Made by a program: the position numbers and the translations under genes
Notes under the pieces: generated by a model
Database searches by the model: none
Told to the model about the DNA's origin: nothing
The model's input: the letters and a program-made list of their open reading frames with translations, nothing else
Shown here: positions 12,927-22,241 of the stretch, one piece after another
Numbering within the stretch: position 1 is the stretch's first letter
How the letters are laid out: each line of letters starts with the position of its first letter
NCBI GenBank assembly: GCA_902496945.1
Contig: CABVDE010000034.1
Coordinates: 1 to 22,241 of the forward strand
From: an uncultured Collinsella sp.
Lineage (GTDB): Bacteria; Actinomycetota; Coriobacteriia; Coriobacteriales; Coriobacteriaceae
Reading direction: 5' to 3'
Length of the DNA stretch: 22,241 nt

Positions 12927-14543
12927 ATGGCTAAAGCTAAAGCTGTGGCAGAGGAGAAGGGTGCCGAGAAGTTCATGCTTCTCCCCGTTCTCGTTCTGAT
13001 CCTGGCCCAGATGGGCACTTCGGGCGATAACGGCGCCCTTTCGCTCGCCGCAACCGCCCTGACGCAGGACCTCGGCGCCACCACCGCCGACATCCAGCTC
13101 GCCAACATGGTCTATTCCCTCATGGCCGGCGCCTTCATGATTGCCGGTGGCATGATGGGCACCATCATTGGCTGGAAAAAGAACTTCCGCATGGGCGCTC
13201 TGCTGTGCGCCGCCGGCGAGGTCGTGCTCGCTATGTCCCCCAATATGGCCATGTTCATTTGGGGCGGCCGCACCCTCGTGGGCTTCGGCGCCTCGTTCAT
13301 GATTCCCTCGGTCCTGGGTCTCGTCCCCAAGATCTATCACGGTAAGAACCGCGTGCTTGCATTTGGCTGCATCGGCGCCGCTTCTGGCCTTTCCGCCCTG
13401 CTGCCGCTGCTGCTCTCCATTGTGCTCATGGCCGCTGGCATGCGCGTGACGTTCTTCGTCCTCGCTGCCTACTTTGTGCTCGTGTTCCTGCTTTCCTTTA
13501 AGCTGCCCGAGATCGAGCAGTCCGACGAGAAGCTCAAGTTCGATGGCGCCGGCGTCGCCCTCGCCGCAACCGGTCTGTTCCTGTTCCTGGTCGGCGTGTC
13601 CCGCATCTCCGCCTGGGGTCTCGTCGAGCCCTTCCCGGCCTGCCCCTTCACCATTGCCGGCATCTCTCCCTGCCTGCCCATGGCTATTCTGGGTGTGATC
13701 ATCCTTATCGTTATGATCAACGTCGAGAAGAAGGTCGAAGAGAAGAACGGCTTTGCCCTGCTTCCCCAGTCCTTCCTCAAGACCCCGCAGGTTCTCGCTG
13801 GTCTCGCCGCCTCTGCCATCACGTTCTTCTTCATGGGCGTTCAGTCCATTTTGATGGCCCCCTACCTGCAGCTCGTTGCCGGCTGGTCTCCGGCTATCGT
13901 TGGCGTGCTTTCCATCGTCGTTGGCGTTCCGACCTTCGCTTTCTCCATCGGTATCCCCAAGTTCATGCCGAAGGCTAACCCGCGTCGCGTCATCCAGGTC
14001 GGCTACCTCACCCTTGCCGCGGCCCTGATTATCATGGCGTTCTCGGTCACTCTCGATGCCGCCTCCATGCCTGGCATCCTCATCGGCTGCGTTGTCGCCG
14101 GCTCGGGCGCTGGTATTGTTTCCGCCCAGGCCAACAACGTTGTCGCCCTTGCCGTGAACGAGCGCGACGCTTCCCAGTCCGGCGGCATTCAGACCACCAT
14201 GCGCAATGTTGGCCAGGCCATCGGCATTGCCCTGCTGGGCGCCGTGCTGCTCTTTGGTATCACCAACTCCGTGAAGGATGCAGCAGCCAACGATTCCCGC
14301 ATTTCCGAGACCACCGTTGCCGCTATCTCCGAGCGCAACATCGACCTTGTCTCCGATGAGAACTTCCTCGCTTCCGTCCGGGATATCGACATGAGCGATG
14401 AAGAGCGTGACGCCCTGGTCGAGATCAACGCCCAGTCTCGCTTCAACTCCACTCGTTTCGCTTACTACGTGGGCGCCGCCATCATTGTGCTTGGCCTGGC
14501 CACCACCCCTGCCATCAAGAAGTTCTCCAAAGAGGAGGAGTAG
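12927..14543 (+). CDS. MFS transporter, DHA2 (14-helix) type
   Basis: A 538-residue cytoplasmic-membrane transporter of the major facilitator superfamily, in the size range of 14-helix drug/proton antiporter-type members. Helix 1 contains LAQMGTSGDNGALSL (about 27-41); GGRTLVGFGASFMIPSVLGL (about 113-132) corresponds to the conserved helix 4 region. A long polar loop lies near 450-510 before the last helix. AAAGGAA precedes ATG 12927. The amidohydrolase gene starts 3 bp after its stop, with the MFS tail codons serving as its ribosome binding site, so the two are translated together; the transporter probably moves the amidohydrolase substrate or product. Codon use is strongly biased to C/G-ending codons, suggesting high expression. 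Substrate not predictable. Confidence 0.9.
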   Translation: MAKAKAVAEEKGAEKFMLLPVLVLILAQMGTSGDNGALSLAATALTQDLGATTADIQLANMVYSLMAGAFMIAGGMMGTIIGWKKNFRMGALLCAAGEVVLAMSPNMAMFIWGGRTLVGFGASFMIPSVLGLVPKIYHGKNRVLAFGCIGAASGLSALLPLLLSIVLMAAGMRVTFFVLAAYFVLVFLLSFKLPEIEQSDEKLKFDGAGVALAATGLFLFLVGVSRISAWGLVEPFPACPFTIAGISPCLPMAILGVIILIVMINVEKKVEEKNGFALLPQSFLKTPQVLAGLAASAITFFFMGVQSILMAPYLQLVAGWSPAIVGVLSIVVGVPTFAFSIGIPKFMPKANPRRVIQVGYLTLAAALIIMAFSVTLDAASMPGILIGCVVAGSGAGIVSAQANNVVALAVNERDASQSGGIQTTMRNVGQAIGIALLGAVLLFGITNSVKDAAANDSRISETTVAAISERNIDLVSDENFLASVRDIDMSDEERDALVEINAQSRFNSTRFAYYVGAAIIVLGLATTPAIKKFSKEEE

Positions 14544-14546
14544 GCC

Positions 14547-16163
14547 ATGAAGAAGCTGTACTTCAACGGCGACTTTGTTCCCATGACGGGTGAGGGCGAT
14601 TCCTTTGAGGCCCTGCTGGTTGCAGACGACGGCACCATCGCGTTCACCGGCTCGCTCGAGGAGGCTCGCACCCAGGCCGGGGATGCCGAGGAGATTGACC
14701 TTAACGGTGCCTGCCTCATGCCCGGCCTGATCGATCCCCACAGCCACATCTCGGGCTGCACGCAGTACATCGTGGCTGCCGATCTTAACGGTGCGTCGGA
14801 TTTCGATGAGATCGTCGAGCGTCTTGCCGCTTTTGCCGAGCAGCGTGGCATCGGCGAGGACGGCGTGATCATGGGCGTCTCCTACGACCAGAATTCTCTG
14901 GCCGAGCATGAGCATCCCAACCGCCACGTGCTCGACCGCGTGAGCGAGACCATTCCGGTCATCGCCGTTCACGCCTCGAGCCATATGATCGTTGCCAACA
15001 CCAAGCTGCTTGAGCTCGCCAACATTACCGCCGAGACCCCCGATCCCGAGGGTTCCCGCTATGGCCGCGAGGCCGATGGCACGCCGGACGGCTACTGCGA
15101 GGAGCCGGGCGCTATGTGGCCGCTTTTTGCCGTGACGCAGCCGCGCCAGAAGATGGACATGGATGTCATGATCGGCGAGATGCAGGACATCTATCTGGAA
15201 AACGGCGTCACCACCTGCCAGGAGGGCGCCACCACCGCCGACTTCGCGGCGCTGTTCTGCGGCCTTGCGAACAAGGGCCTGCTCAAGATGGACGTCGTGA
15301 GCTATCCCATGTACGGCGAGGACGTCGACAAGATCTTGGCCGATCATGAGTCCTTTGTCTCGCAGGGCTACACCGGTCACTTCCGCATCGGCGGCCTCAA
15401 GATGTTCTTTGACGGCTCGCCGCAGGGCCGCACGGCTTGGATGACTGAGCCCTATACCCCCGGCGATGAGGGAGAGGGCTATTGCGGCTATGGCACCATG
15501 ACCGACAAGGCCGCGTATGACTTCATGCGTAAGGCTATCGACGGCAACCATCAGCTGCTTGCCCATACCAACGGCGATGCGGCAGCCGACCAGTACCTGC
15601 GTGTGTACAAGCGTGCGCTGGAGGATTCGCCCAATCCCGACAAGGCGGGCCTGCACCCGGTCATGATTCACTGCCAGACTGCCCGCCGCGATCAGTACGA
15701 GCAGATGGCCGAGATCAACATGATCCCGTCGATCTTCGCCAGCCATATCTGGTACTGGGCCGACGTGCACCTTAAGAACTTCGGTCCCGTGCGCGGCGGT
15801 CGTGTGTCTGCCTGCTATGATGCCCTGGAGTGCGGCCTGCCGTTTACCTTCCACACCGACACGCCGGTGCTGCGCCCCAACTTCTTTGAGGCTGTGTGGT
15901 GCGCCGCCAAGCGCGTCACCAAGGGCGGCGCCCAGCTGGACGAGGATCAGAGGATCAGCGTGTACGAGGGCCTGAAGGCCATCACGGTCAACGGCGCTTT
16001 CCAGTACGGCGAGCTCGACCGCAAGGGTACGCTCGAGGCTGGCAAGCTGGCCGACTTCTGCATCGTTGAGAAGAACCCGCTCAAGATTGAGCTCGATGAG
16101 GTGCGCAACCTGCGTGTTCTCGAGACGATCAAAGAGGGCGAGACCGTTTGGGCTCGTAATTAG
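14547..16163 (+). CDS. YtcJ-like amidohydrolase (amidohydrolase 3 family)
   Basis: A 538-residue metal-dependent hydrolase. The family signatures appear in order: PGLIDPHSHI (59-68) with metal ligands His65 and His67, VHASSHMIVANT (141-152), GLKMFFDGSPQGRTAW (283-298), LLAHTNGDAAADQ (337-349), IHCQTARRDQ (374-383) and FHTDTPVLRPN (435-445) with Asp438. The C-terminal strand domain ends GTLEAGKLADFCIVEKNPLK, standard for amidohydrolases. No signal peptide is seen, so it acts in the cytoplasm. Related enzymes cleave N-acyl, N-formyl or other amide bonds; the substrate is not predictable. ATG 14547 follows GAGGAGGAG, which lies in the end of the MFS gene. A bidirectional terminator follows. Confidence 0.88.
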   Translation: MKKLYFNGDFVPMTGEGDSFEALLVADDGTIAFTGSLEEARTQAGDAEEIDLNGACLMPGLIDPHSHISGCTQYIVAADLNGASDFDEIVERLAAFAEQRGIGEDGVIMGVSYDQNSLAEHEHPNRHVLDRVSETIPVIAVHASSHMIVANTKLLELANITAETPDPEGSRYGREADGTPDGYCEEPGAMWPLFAVTQPRQKMDMDVMIGEMQDIYLENGVTTCQEGATTADFAALFCGLANKGLLKMDVVSYPMYGEDVDKILADHESFVSQGYTGHFRIGGLKMFFDGSPQGRTAWMTEPYTPGDEGEGYCGYGTMTDKAAYDFMRKAIDGNHQLLAHTNGDAAADQYLRVYKRALEDSPNPDKAGLHPVMIHCQTARRDQYEQMAEINMIPSIFASHIWYWADVHLKNFGPVRGGRVSACYDALECGLPFTFHTDTPVLRPNFFEAVWCAAKRVTKGGAQLDEDQRISVYEGLKAITVNGAFQYGELDRKGTLEAGKLADFCIVEKNPLKIELDEVRNLRVLETIKEGETVWARN

Positions 16164-16195
16164 CTTCGCTGCGGCCTAGGCCGAAGACGATAGAG

Positions 16196-16231
16196 AAGGA
16201 CCCGTGGCTGCAGGGGCGGCCACGGGTCCTT
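16196..16231. terminator. Terminator between convergent amidohydrolase and regulator genes
   Basis: AAGGACCCGTGGC (16196-16208) and GCCACGGGTCCTT (16219-16231) form a 13-bp perfect stem with a 10-nt loop between two convergent genes; usable in both directions. The two genes are only 125 bp apart. Confidence 0.8.
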
Positions 16232-16288
16232 TGCGTTCAAGCGCTTGCGACGGCTTGCTCGGGCTCGCGCGACGGGCGTCCGGGCGGC

Positions 16289-18121
16289 TTATCGCCCAAG
16301 GCCGGCATCGGATGCGAGCTCTCGGAAGCGCTGCGTAACTGGAGTAAGGATGCGTTCATCGCCCGGGGCGACGCAGAGCACCAGGATATGTTGCAAACGG
16401 TCGCCGGTAAAGCCGACGCGCGTTTCCACGCGGTAATGCGCGACTCCAGTTTGGGCGACATCTTGGGAACAAACGGTCAGCAAGAGCCACGGTCCTCGCG
16501 TAAAGGAGAACATCTCGAAGACGCTTGAGAAGCCGGAGAGCGTGCCGCGCCAGAGCCCGTCTTCGACGAGCGCCGCGTGAAGGGTTCGCGTGAGCATGCG
16601 CGCGTGCGAAATATCGAGCTCGCACTCGGCAAGGCCGCCGGCAAGCGGGGCGTCATCAAGTCCGTGCGGGCACCCGAGCTTCATCAGCAGCAGCTCGATG
16701 CGGCTGCGGTCGGCATCGTCGATGGCGTTGCTCAGCACGCAGAGCGGCAACGTCGTTTTGATGGGGTCAAACGACACCAGAAAGTCGAGGCTGCCATGCT
16801 TGGGTTCCGATTCAATCTCGGCGACCTCGGTTTCGGTCAACACGCGCGCGACCCGCATGCAGGGAATGAGTCGCTCGAGTCGATCACGTGCATAGAAGAC
16901 CTGCTCAATGCCGCAGTTGACCACGAGTCCGACACGCCACTGGTCGTGCGATGACAGACCGTCCATATACGAGAGCAAAAGCATCGCCAAGCGCGTCACA
17001 TCGGTCTGGTATAGATTCAGCCCGGACAGGCTGGGGGCGTCGCGCAGCACCTCGGACAGGCGCATGAACGATGCCATGTTGTCGTACCGTACCGTCCAGG
17101 TGTTTTCCTGCGGCAGCGAGATGGCACGCTCGTAGCGCATGTGGGTTTGCCCCGCTTCGATGAGCGCGGCGCATGGCTTTTCAAGATGAAGCGGCGGCCG
17201 CGTGCCAAAGCGTTCGGCGAGGGCGCAGAATAGCTCCTCGGTGAGGCGTGCCGCCTCGGGCGTGGGTTGATAGGTCCGCTGGAATTCCGGTGTCCAGCGA
17301 CGCGTGGAGACCGTAAAGAGGTCACGGATGATGCCGCGCTCGTTGTCGGAGACCTCGATGCCAAAGCGCTGTTCAATGCGGTTGGCGACGTCGTCGTACA
17401 CAACGGGAATCGCCGAGGTGTAGCCGCCGACCTCTTTGCCCTTAAGAATGCGTAGGGTCATAATCTGCAGGTAGACGGCAAGTTGGTGGCGGGCATTGTC
17501 GGTGTAGAGCGTATGGATCTCGCGCTCGACGTATGCGATGAGGTCGTTGAAGAACTGCTCGTTACCGCCAAAGAGCTGCGGCTCGATGCGGCGCTTCATG
17601 GCGGTCGACGCAAGCTCAAATAGATAGTAGACGACAAAGAAGCGGATATATTCCTCGGGGCCCTCGACGGTGATGCGGCGGCCGCGTACGATCTGGGCTC
17701 CAAACGGCGTCATGAGCTCGTTCCATGTGCGTAGGTCGTCTTGGGCTTGTTGCTTGTTGGTGAGAATTGCCCGAGCGAGCGATTCGGTGGTGTATTGGTG
17801 CCGGTAGTCGCAGGTGAGCAGCAGCATGCCACGGTAGAAGCGGTCGAGGCCGGCGTCCATGGAGAGCGAGCGCTCCTTGATGATGTCCGAGATTTGGCCG
17901 CGCTGCGTGCTGTCGCCATCGATACGGATGCCGTTGCCGCGCTTGGAGACGATGGCCGCCTGGATGCCCATCTCGTCGAGAAAGGCGTTGGCGGCCCTCA
18001 TGTCGTTGCGGATGGTGCGCTCTGAGCAGGCAAGGGCATCGGAAACGTCGACCGTTGGGATGTATCCTGCCTGGTCGAGCAGGATCTTTAACAGTTTGGC
18101 CTGACGTTGATTGATGCTCAT
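16289..18121 (-). CDS. BglG/MtlR-like multidomain transcriptional regulator
   Basis: A 610-residue protein starting MSINQRQAKLLKILLDQAGY. An N-terminal helix-turn-helix (about 5-60, VDVSDALACSERTIRNDMRAA) is followed by a second winged-helix region near 115-160 (ITVEGPEEYIR), PRD-like helical regions at about 185-290 and 295-400, a IIB-like segment (VGLVVNCGIEQVFYARDRLE, about 410-430) and a C-terminal IIA-like region. This layout matches PTS-controlled activators of the BglG/MtlR type. No PTS gene is nearby: its neighbours are MFS transporters and an amidohydrolase. It is divergent from MFS gene 2, with palindromic sites in the shared 183-bp gap, and is the likely regulator of the TTGCCG sites. 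The PRD and IIB-like assignments are by layout and are less certain than the helix-turn-helix. Confidence 0.8.
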   Translation of the reverse strand: MSINQRQAKLLKILLDQAGYIPTVDVSDALACSERTIRNDMRAANAFLDEMGIQAAIVSKRGNGIRIDGDSTQRGQISDIIKERSLSMDAGLDRFYRGMLLLTCDYRHQYTTESLARAILTNKQQAQDDLRTWNELMTPFGAQIVRGRRITVEGPEEYIRFFVVYYLFELASTAMKRRIEPQLFGGNEQFFNDLIAYVEREIHTLYTDNARHQLAVYLQIMTLRILKGKEVGGYTSAIPVVYDDVANRIEQRFGIEVSDNERGIIRDLFTVSTRRWTPEFQRTYQPTPEAARLTEELFCALAERFGTRPPLHLEKPCAALIEAGQTHMRYERAISLPQENTWTVRYDNMASFMRLSEVLRDAPSLSGLNLYQTDVTRLAMLLLSYMDGLSSHDQWRVGLVVNCGIEQVFYARDRLERLIPCMRVARVLTETEVAEIESEPKHGSLDFLVSFDPIKTTLPLCVLSNAIDDADRSRIELLLMKLGCPHGLDDAPLAGGLAECELDISHARMLTRTLHAALVEDGLWRGTLSGFSSVFEMFSFTRGPWLLLTVCSQDVAQTGVAHYRVETRVGFTGDRLQHILVLCVAPGDERILTPVTQRFRELASDAGLGR

Positions 18122-18152
18122 GAAGGCTCCTGGTATCGCGGGAAAGCTCGAT

Positions 18153-18170
18153 TTGCCGTATATCTGGAAA
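18153..18170. promoter_or_regulatory. Palindromic operator candidate, site 3 (regulator promoter)
   Basis: TTGCCG-TATATC-TGGAAA: the left arm is exact and the right arm matches CGGCAA at 4 of 6 positions. It lies 32 bp upstream of the regulator start at 18121. Confidence 0.4.
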
Positions 18171-18236
18171 AGAGCGTGGCACCTGTCATGATACGCATTT
18201 TTTATGATGAGTAGGGGAAGGGCTGGTTTTAAATCC

Positions 18237-18254
18237 TTGCCGCATATACGGAAT
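18237..18254. promoter_or_regulatory. Palindromic operator candidate, site 4 (MFS gene 2 promoter)
   Basis: TTGCCG-CATATA-CGGAAT: the left arm is exact and the right arm matches at 4 of 6 positions. It lies 50 bp before the preferred MFS start at 18305. Confidence 0.45.
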
Positions 18255-18304
18255 GAAAAAAGCGGATGGTGATGTGCATGGATCGCGCGGTTTCGAGGTC
18301 GGGG

Positions 18305-19882
18305 ATGGAGCCCGCGGGGCCTTCTCGTTTGGCGCGTCTGGCGCCGTTGATCGTGTTGGCATGCGCTCAGGTGGGCACCTCGGCAGACAACGGCGCGTTT
18401 TCGGTTGCCATGGCCGAGATGATGCGTGTGTTTGGATGCCCGCTCTCCGACGTTCAGATGGCGAGCACGGTTTATTCGCTTATGGCAGGAACCTTTATGC
18501 TTGCGAGCGGTTTGCTCGGCATGGTTATCGGGTGGTGCCGTAATTTCCGCGCCGGATTGGTGCTTGCCGTGGTGGGCGAGCTACTGTGTGCGTTTTCGCC
18601 GAGCATTGAGCTGCTTATTTGGGGCGGCCGTCTTATGGTTGGCTTGGGTGCGAGTCTCATTATCCCTTCGGTGCTCGGCATGGTGTCCATGCTGTACGAA
18701 GGCGAGGAGCGCAAGCAAGCGTACGGCGTGATCGCTGCGTCCGCGGCGCTTGCGACGATTATTCCCATCGCGCTGGGCATTCTGGTCGATGTTGCGGGCT
18801 TTCGCGTGACCTTTGGCGTGCTTGCGGCCTATTTTGTGGCCCTGCTCGTTGCGAGCGCGAAGCTGCCGACGGGCGGCGGCCTGCATGCGGGCAAGTTTGA
18901 TGCGCCGGGTGCGGTTATTGCCTCTCTGGGATTGTTCGCCGTTATGTGCGGCCTCTCGCGCATCTCGACTTGGGGCGTGTTTGCCCCCTTGCCGCAGGCG
19001 CCCTTTACAATCGAGGGCATCTCTCCTGCGCTTCCCATTGTCGGCATCGGCCTGTTATTGCTGGTGATTTTGATTCCGGTCGAGCGTCGGATGGAGCGGA
19101 CGCACGGCATAGCAATTTTGCCGTCGAGCTTTGTGCGCAACGCCACCGTTCGAGCCGGCGTTGTGGCCATTGCCCTGCCGTTCTTCTACATGGGCGCTCA
19201 GGGCTTGGTAGGCACTTCGTACTATCAGCTTGTGATTGGCCTCGGCGGCATGCAGACCGCGCTCCTGGGCATTATCTCGGGCGTGCCCATGCTGGTGCTC
19301 GCGATGTTTGTGCCACGCAAGTTCCCACAGCTCAAGCCCTGGTCTGTGGTCCGTGTGGGCTATGTCTTTATGGCCGCCGCCTGCGTGAGCATGGCGTTTG
19401 GCGTGCGAGCGACCGAGCTCACGCCCATTATGGTGGTCGGTACGCTCTTTGGCGGCGTGGGCGTTGGTTTGGTGAACTCGCAGGCCAACAACATCGTTGC
19501 TTCTGCTGTGCCGCCGAGTGATGCTCAGCAGTCGGGCGGCATTCAGGGGGCCGCGCGAAATCTCGGCCTTGCGCTGGGTTCCGCTGCCATGGGTTCGGTC
19601 TTGCTTATCGCCGTCAACACCGGCTTCGATGCGCGCATCGAAGCGAGCGGCATGGTCGACACGCAGGACAAGGCAGCGCTCGAAGAGGTTGTCTACACCT
19701 TTGAAAGCGACGCGGCATTTACGGCGCGCCTGGAATCCATGAACGTTGCGCTCGAGGTACAAGGAGAGCTCTTGGAAGATAACGCCGAGGTCCGTGCGAA
19801 CTCCGCAGCCACGGCTTTCTACGTGGTGGCCGGCCTCGCTGTTGCGGCGCTCGCAACAACTTTCCCCAAACAAACCTCCTAG
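18305..19882 (+). CDS. MFS transporter 2, DHA2 type, paralogue of the gene at 12927
   Basis: A 525-residue transporter from ATG 18305, chosen because GAGG lies 6 nt upstream and helix 1 starts about 12 residues in; in-frame ATGs at 18266 and 18278 would add 13 or 9 residues and lack a good ribosome binding site. It aligns with the first MFS protein throughout: AQVGTSADNGAFSVA (helix 1), GGRLMVGLGASLIIPSVLGM, SQANNIVASAVPPSDAQQSGGIQGAARNLG near residues 395-425. It is divergent from the BglG/MtlR-like regulator. Codon use is less biased than in its paralogue (more T- and G-ending codons), so it may be a lower-expressed or more diverged copy. Substrate unknown; its regulation may be shared with the amidohydrolase operon. 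Confidence 0.88.
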   Translation: MEPAGPSRLARLAPLIVLACAQVGTSADNGAFSVAMAEMMRVFGCPLSDVQMASTVYSLMAGTFMLASGLLGMVIGWCRNFRAGLVLAVVGELLCAFSPSIELLIWGGRLMVGLGASLIIPSVLGMVSMLYEGEERKQAYGVIAASAALATIIPIALGILVDVAGFRVTFGVLAAYFVALLVASAKLPTGGGLHAGKFDAPGAVIASLGLFAVMCGLSRISTWGVFAPLPQAPFTIEGISPALPIVGIGLLLLVILIPVERRMERTHGIAILPSSFVRNATVRAGVVAIALPFFYMGAQGLVGTSYYQLVIGLGGMQTALLGIISGVPMLVLAMFVPRKFPQLKPWSVVRVGYVFMAAACVSMAFGVRATELTPIMVVGTLFGGVGVGLVNSQANNIVASAVPPSDAQQSGGIQGAARNLGLALGSAAMGSVLLIAVNTGFDARIEASGMVDTQDKAALEEVVYTFESDAAFTARLESMNVALEVQGELLEDNAEVRANSAATAFYVVAGLAVAALATTFPKQTS

Positions 19883-19886
19883 GAAA

Positions 19887-20152
19887 AACCAACACAATGG
19901 GACGCAGTTCATTTGTGGTGGTTTGGGCTGTTCCGGTTTCCAATTGTCTCGATCTGTAACATCTGGACGGCAAAACCGGCTCCACCTGTTACAGATCGAG
20001 ACATAGTGCAGGGGCCGAACCGTAATGTCTCGATCTGTAACACTAAGCCGGCTTATTGCGGCCCAGATGTTACAGATCGAGATCTTTCGCCGGGATAGGC
20101 CGCCGCCCCGGTCCAAACCACCACAAAGGTGCCTGTCCCCTTTGTGGTGGTG
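19887..20152. repeat. MITE-like element with inverted ends and two internal hairpins, copy B
   Basis: The second copy of the element at 11811-12077, same orientation. The units TCTCGATCTGTAACA are at 19946-19961, 19987-20003, 20026-20042 and 20068-20082; here the paired arms are fully complementary (GATC), while copy A has G-T wobbles (GATT). The right end, 20113-20152, has CCACCACAAAGG, CCTGTCCCC and TTTGTGGTGG. It starts right after the MFS 2 stop codon, fills most of the 419-bp gap 19883-20301 and may replace a terminator there. Confidence 0.75.
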
Positions 20153-20167
20153 AGGTGTGTGCATCGG

Positions 20168-20191
20168 GTGGTATCTAAGTTGAGATACCAC
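20168..20191. promoter_or_regulatory. Palindromic site in the glmS leader
   Basis: GTGGTATCT (20168-20176) and AGATACCAC (20183-20191) are perfect inverted repeats with a 6-nt spacer, followed by another GGTATAT at 20196-20202. A possible -10 box TACAAT is at 20222-20227. It could be an operator for a GntR-type amino-sugar regulator or a small RNA hairpin. I see no glmS ribozyme. Confidence 0.45.
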
Positions 20192-20301
20192 TTCTGGTAT
20201 ATCAGCTTGCGCTTGCGTGAGTACAATACTCGAACGTTATACGTCTCAGCGCCCCCTGTGCGTGGACGTCTTGCAGTCACGCGAACGAAGGGATTTATCC
20301 T

Positions 20302-22149
<1,848 letters not shown>

Positions 22150-22157
22150 CTATTGTT

Positions 22158-22179
22158 CCGCCGTTCTACCGAACGGCGG
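22158..22179 (+). terminator. Hairpin after glmS
   Basis: CCGCCGTTC (22158-22166) and GAACGGCGG (22171-22179) form a 9-bp perfect stem with loop TACC, 9 nt after the stop. Like 4575-4596 it lacks a T-run and is directly followed by the foldback repeat. Confidence 0.6.
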
Positions 22180-22241
22180 ACCCGTTGACGCTGCGCGGGC
22201 CGCATTCACGCCAATCTGACGTTCAATTTCGAGGGCGCGAC
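22180..22241. repeat. Foldback repeat element (copy 2, cut by the window end)
   Basis: GTTGACGCTGCGCGGGC...CAATCTGACGTTCAA corresponds to GTCGACGCTGCGCGAGC...CAATCTGGCGCTCAA at 4601-4651, at the same distance from a 9-bp hairpin. Only the left part is in view. Confidence 0.55.

Noticed and set aside
12888..15854. Long minus-strand open frame (988 codons) antisense to the MFS and amidohydrolase genes
   Set aside because: The same codon-bias shadow effect; His/Gly/Asp-rich translation with no recognisable domain.
20192..20301. Possible glmS ribozyme in the glmS leader
   Set aside because: The leader is short and I recognise no ribozyme core; the clear feature is a simple palindrome upstream.

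Overview
The window reads as chromosomal DNA of a high-GC, carbohydrate-fermenting, gut-type Actinomycetota, most likely class Coriobacteriia and possibly Collinsella. That placement is an inference from GC-rich third codon positions, PTS-centred sugar use, paired DHA2-type transporters and many small intergenic repeats; no rRNA or other marker gene is present. The first ~205 bases look like the cut-off start of a conjugative-element protein (minus strand).

Region 1 (255-7852) is a sugar-utilisation locus. A LacI-family regulator (minus) is divergent from a seven-domain operon (plus): fructose-type PTS IIBC, a GatZ/KbaZ-family protein without its usual aldolase partner, a TalC-type transaldolase, transketolase N- and C-terminal halves on separate genes, and the matching PTS IIA, closed by an intrinsic terminator. 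The genes suggest uptake and phosphorylation of a ketose or polyol, epimerisation, and carbon reshuffling through transaldolase and transketolase. The first three intergenic gaps each hold a strong RNA hairpin, one with pseudoknot potential and one followed by a foldback repeat seen again after glmS.

Region 2 (7853-11789) is a rearranged segment bounded by two inverted copies of a 46-bp repeat. It holds two paralogous HAD phosphatase genes with duplicated upstream regions, a larE-type sulfur transferase (minus) between them, and a second LacI-family regulator (minus). The first HAD gene is a chimera: its 3' end has been replaced by antisense sequence from the 3' end of a LacI-type gene.

Region 3 (11811-19882) holds a small four-helix membrane protein, a DHA2-type MFS transporter overlapping in function with a YtcJ-like amidohydrolase (two-gene operon), a BglG/MtlR-like multidomain regulator (minus) and a second, paralogous MFS transporter divergent from it. 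A palindrome of the form TTGCCG-N6-CGGCAA occurs upstream of each transcription unit, which suggests one regulon. Two ~265-bp MITE-like elements with inverted ends and two internal hairpins each lie upstream of the small membrane protein and upstream of glmS.

Region 4 (20168-22241) is glmS, glucosamine-6-phosphate synthase, with a palindromic site in its leader and a terminator hairpin plus a second copy of the foldback repeat cut by the window edge.
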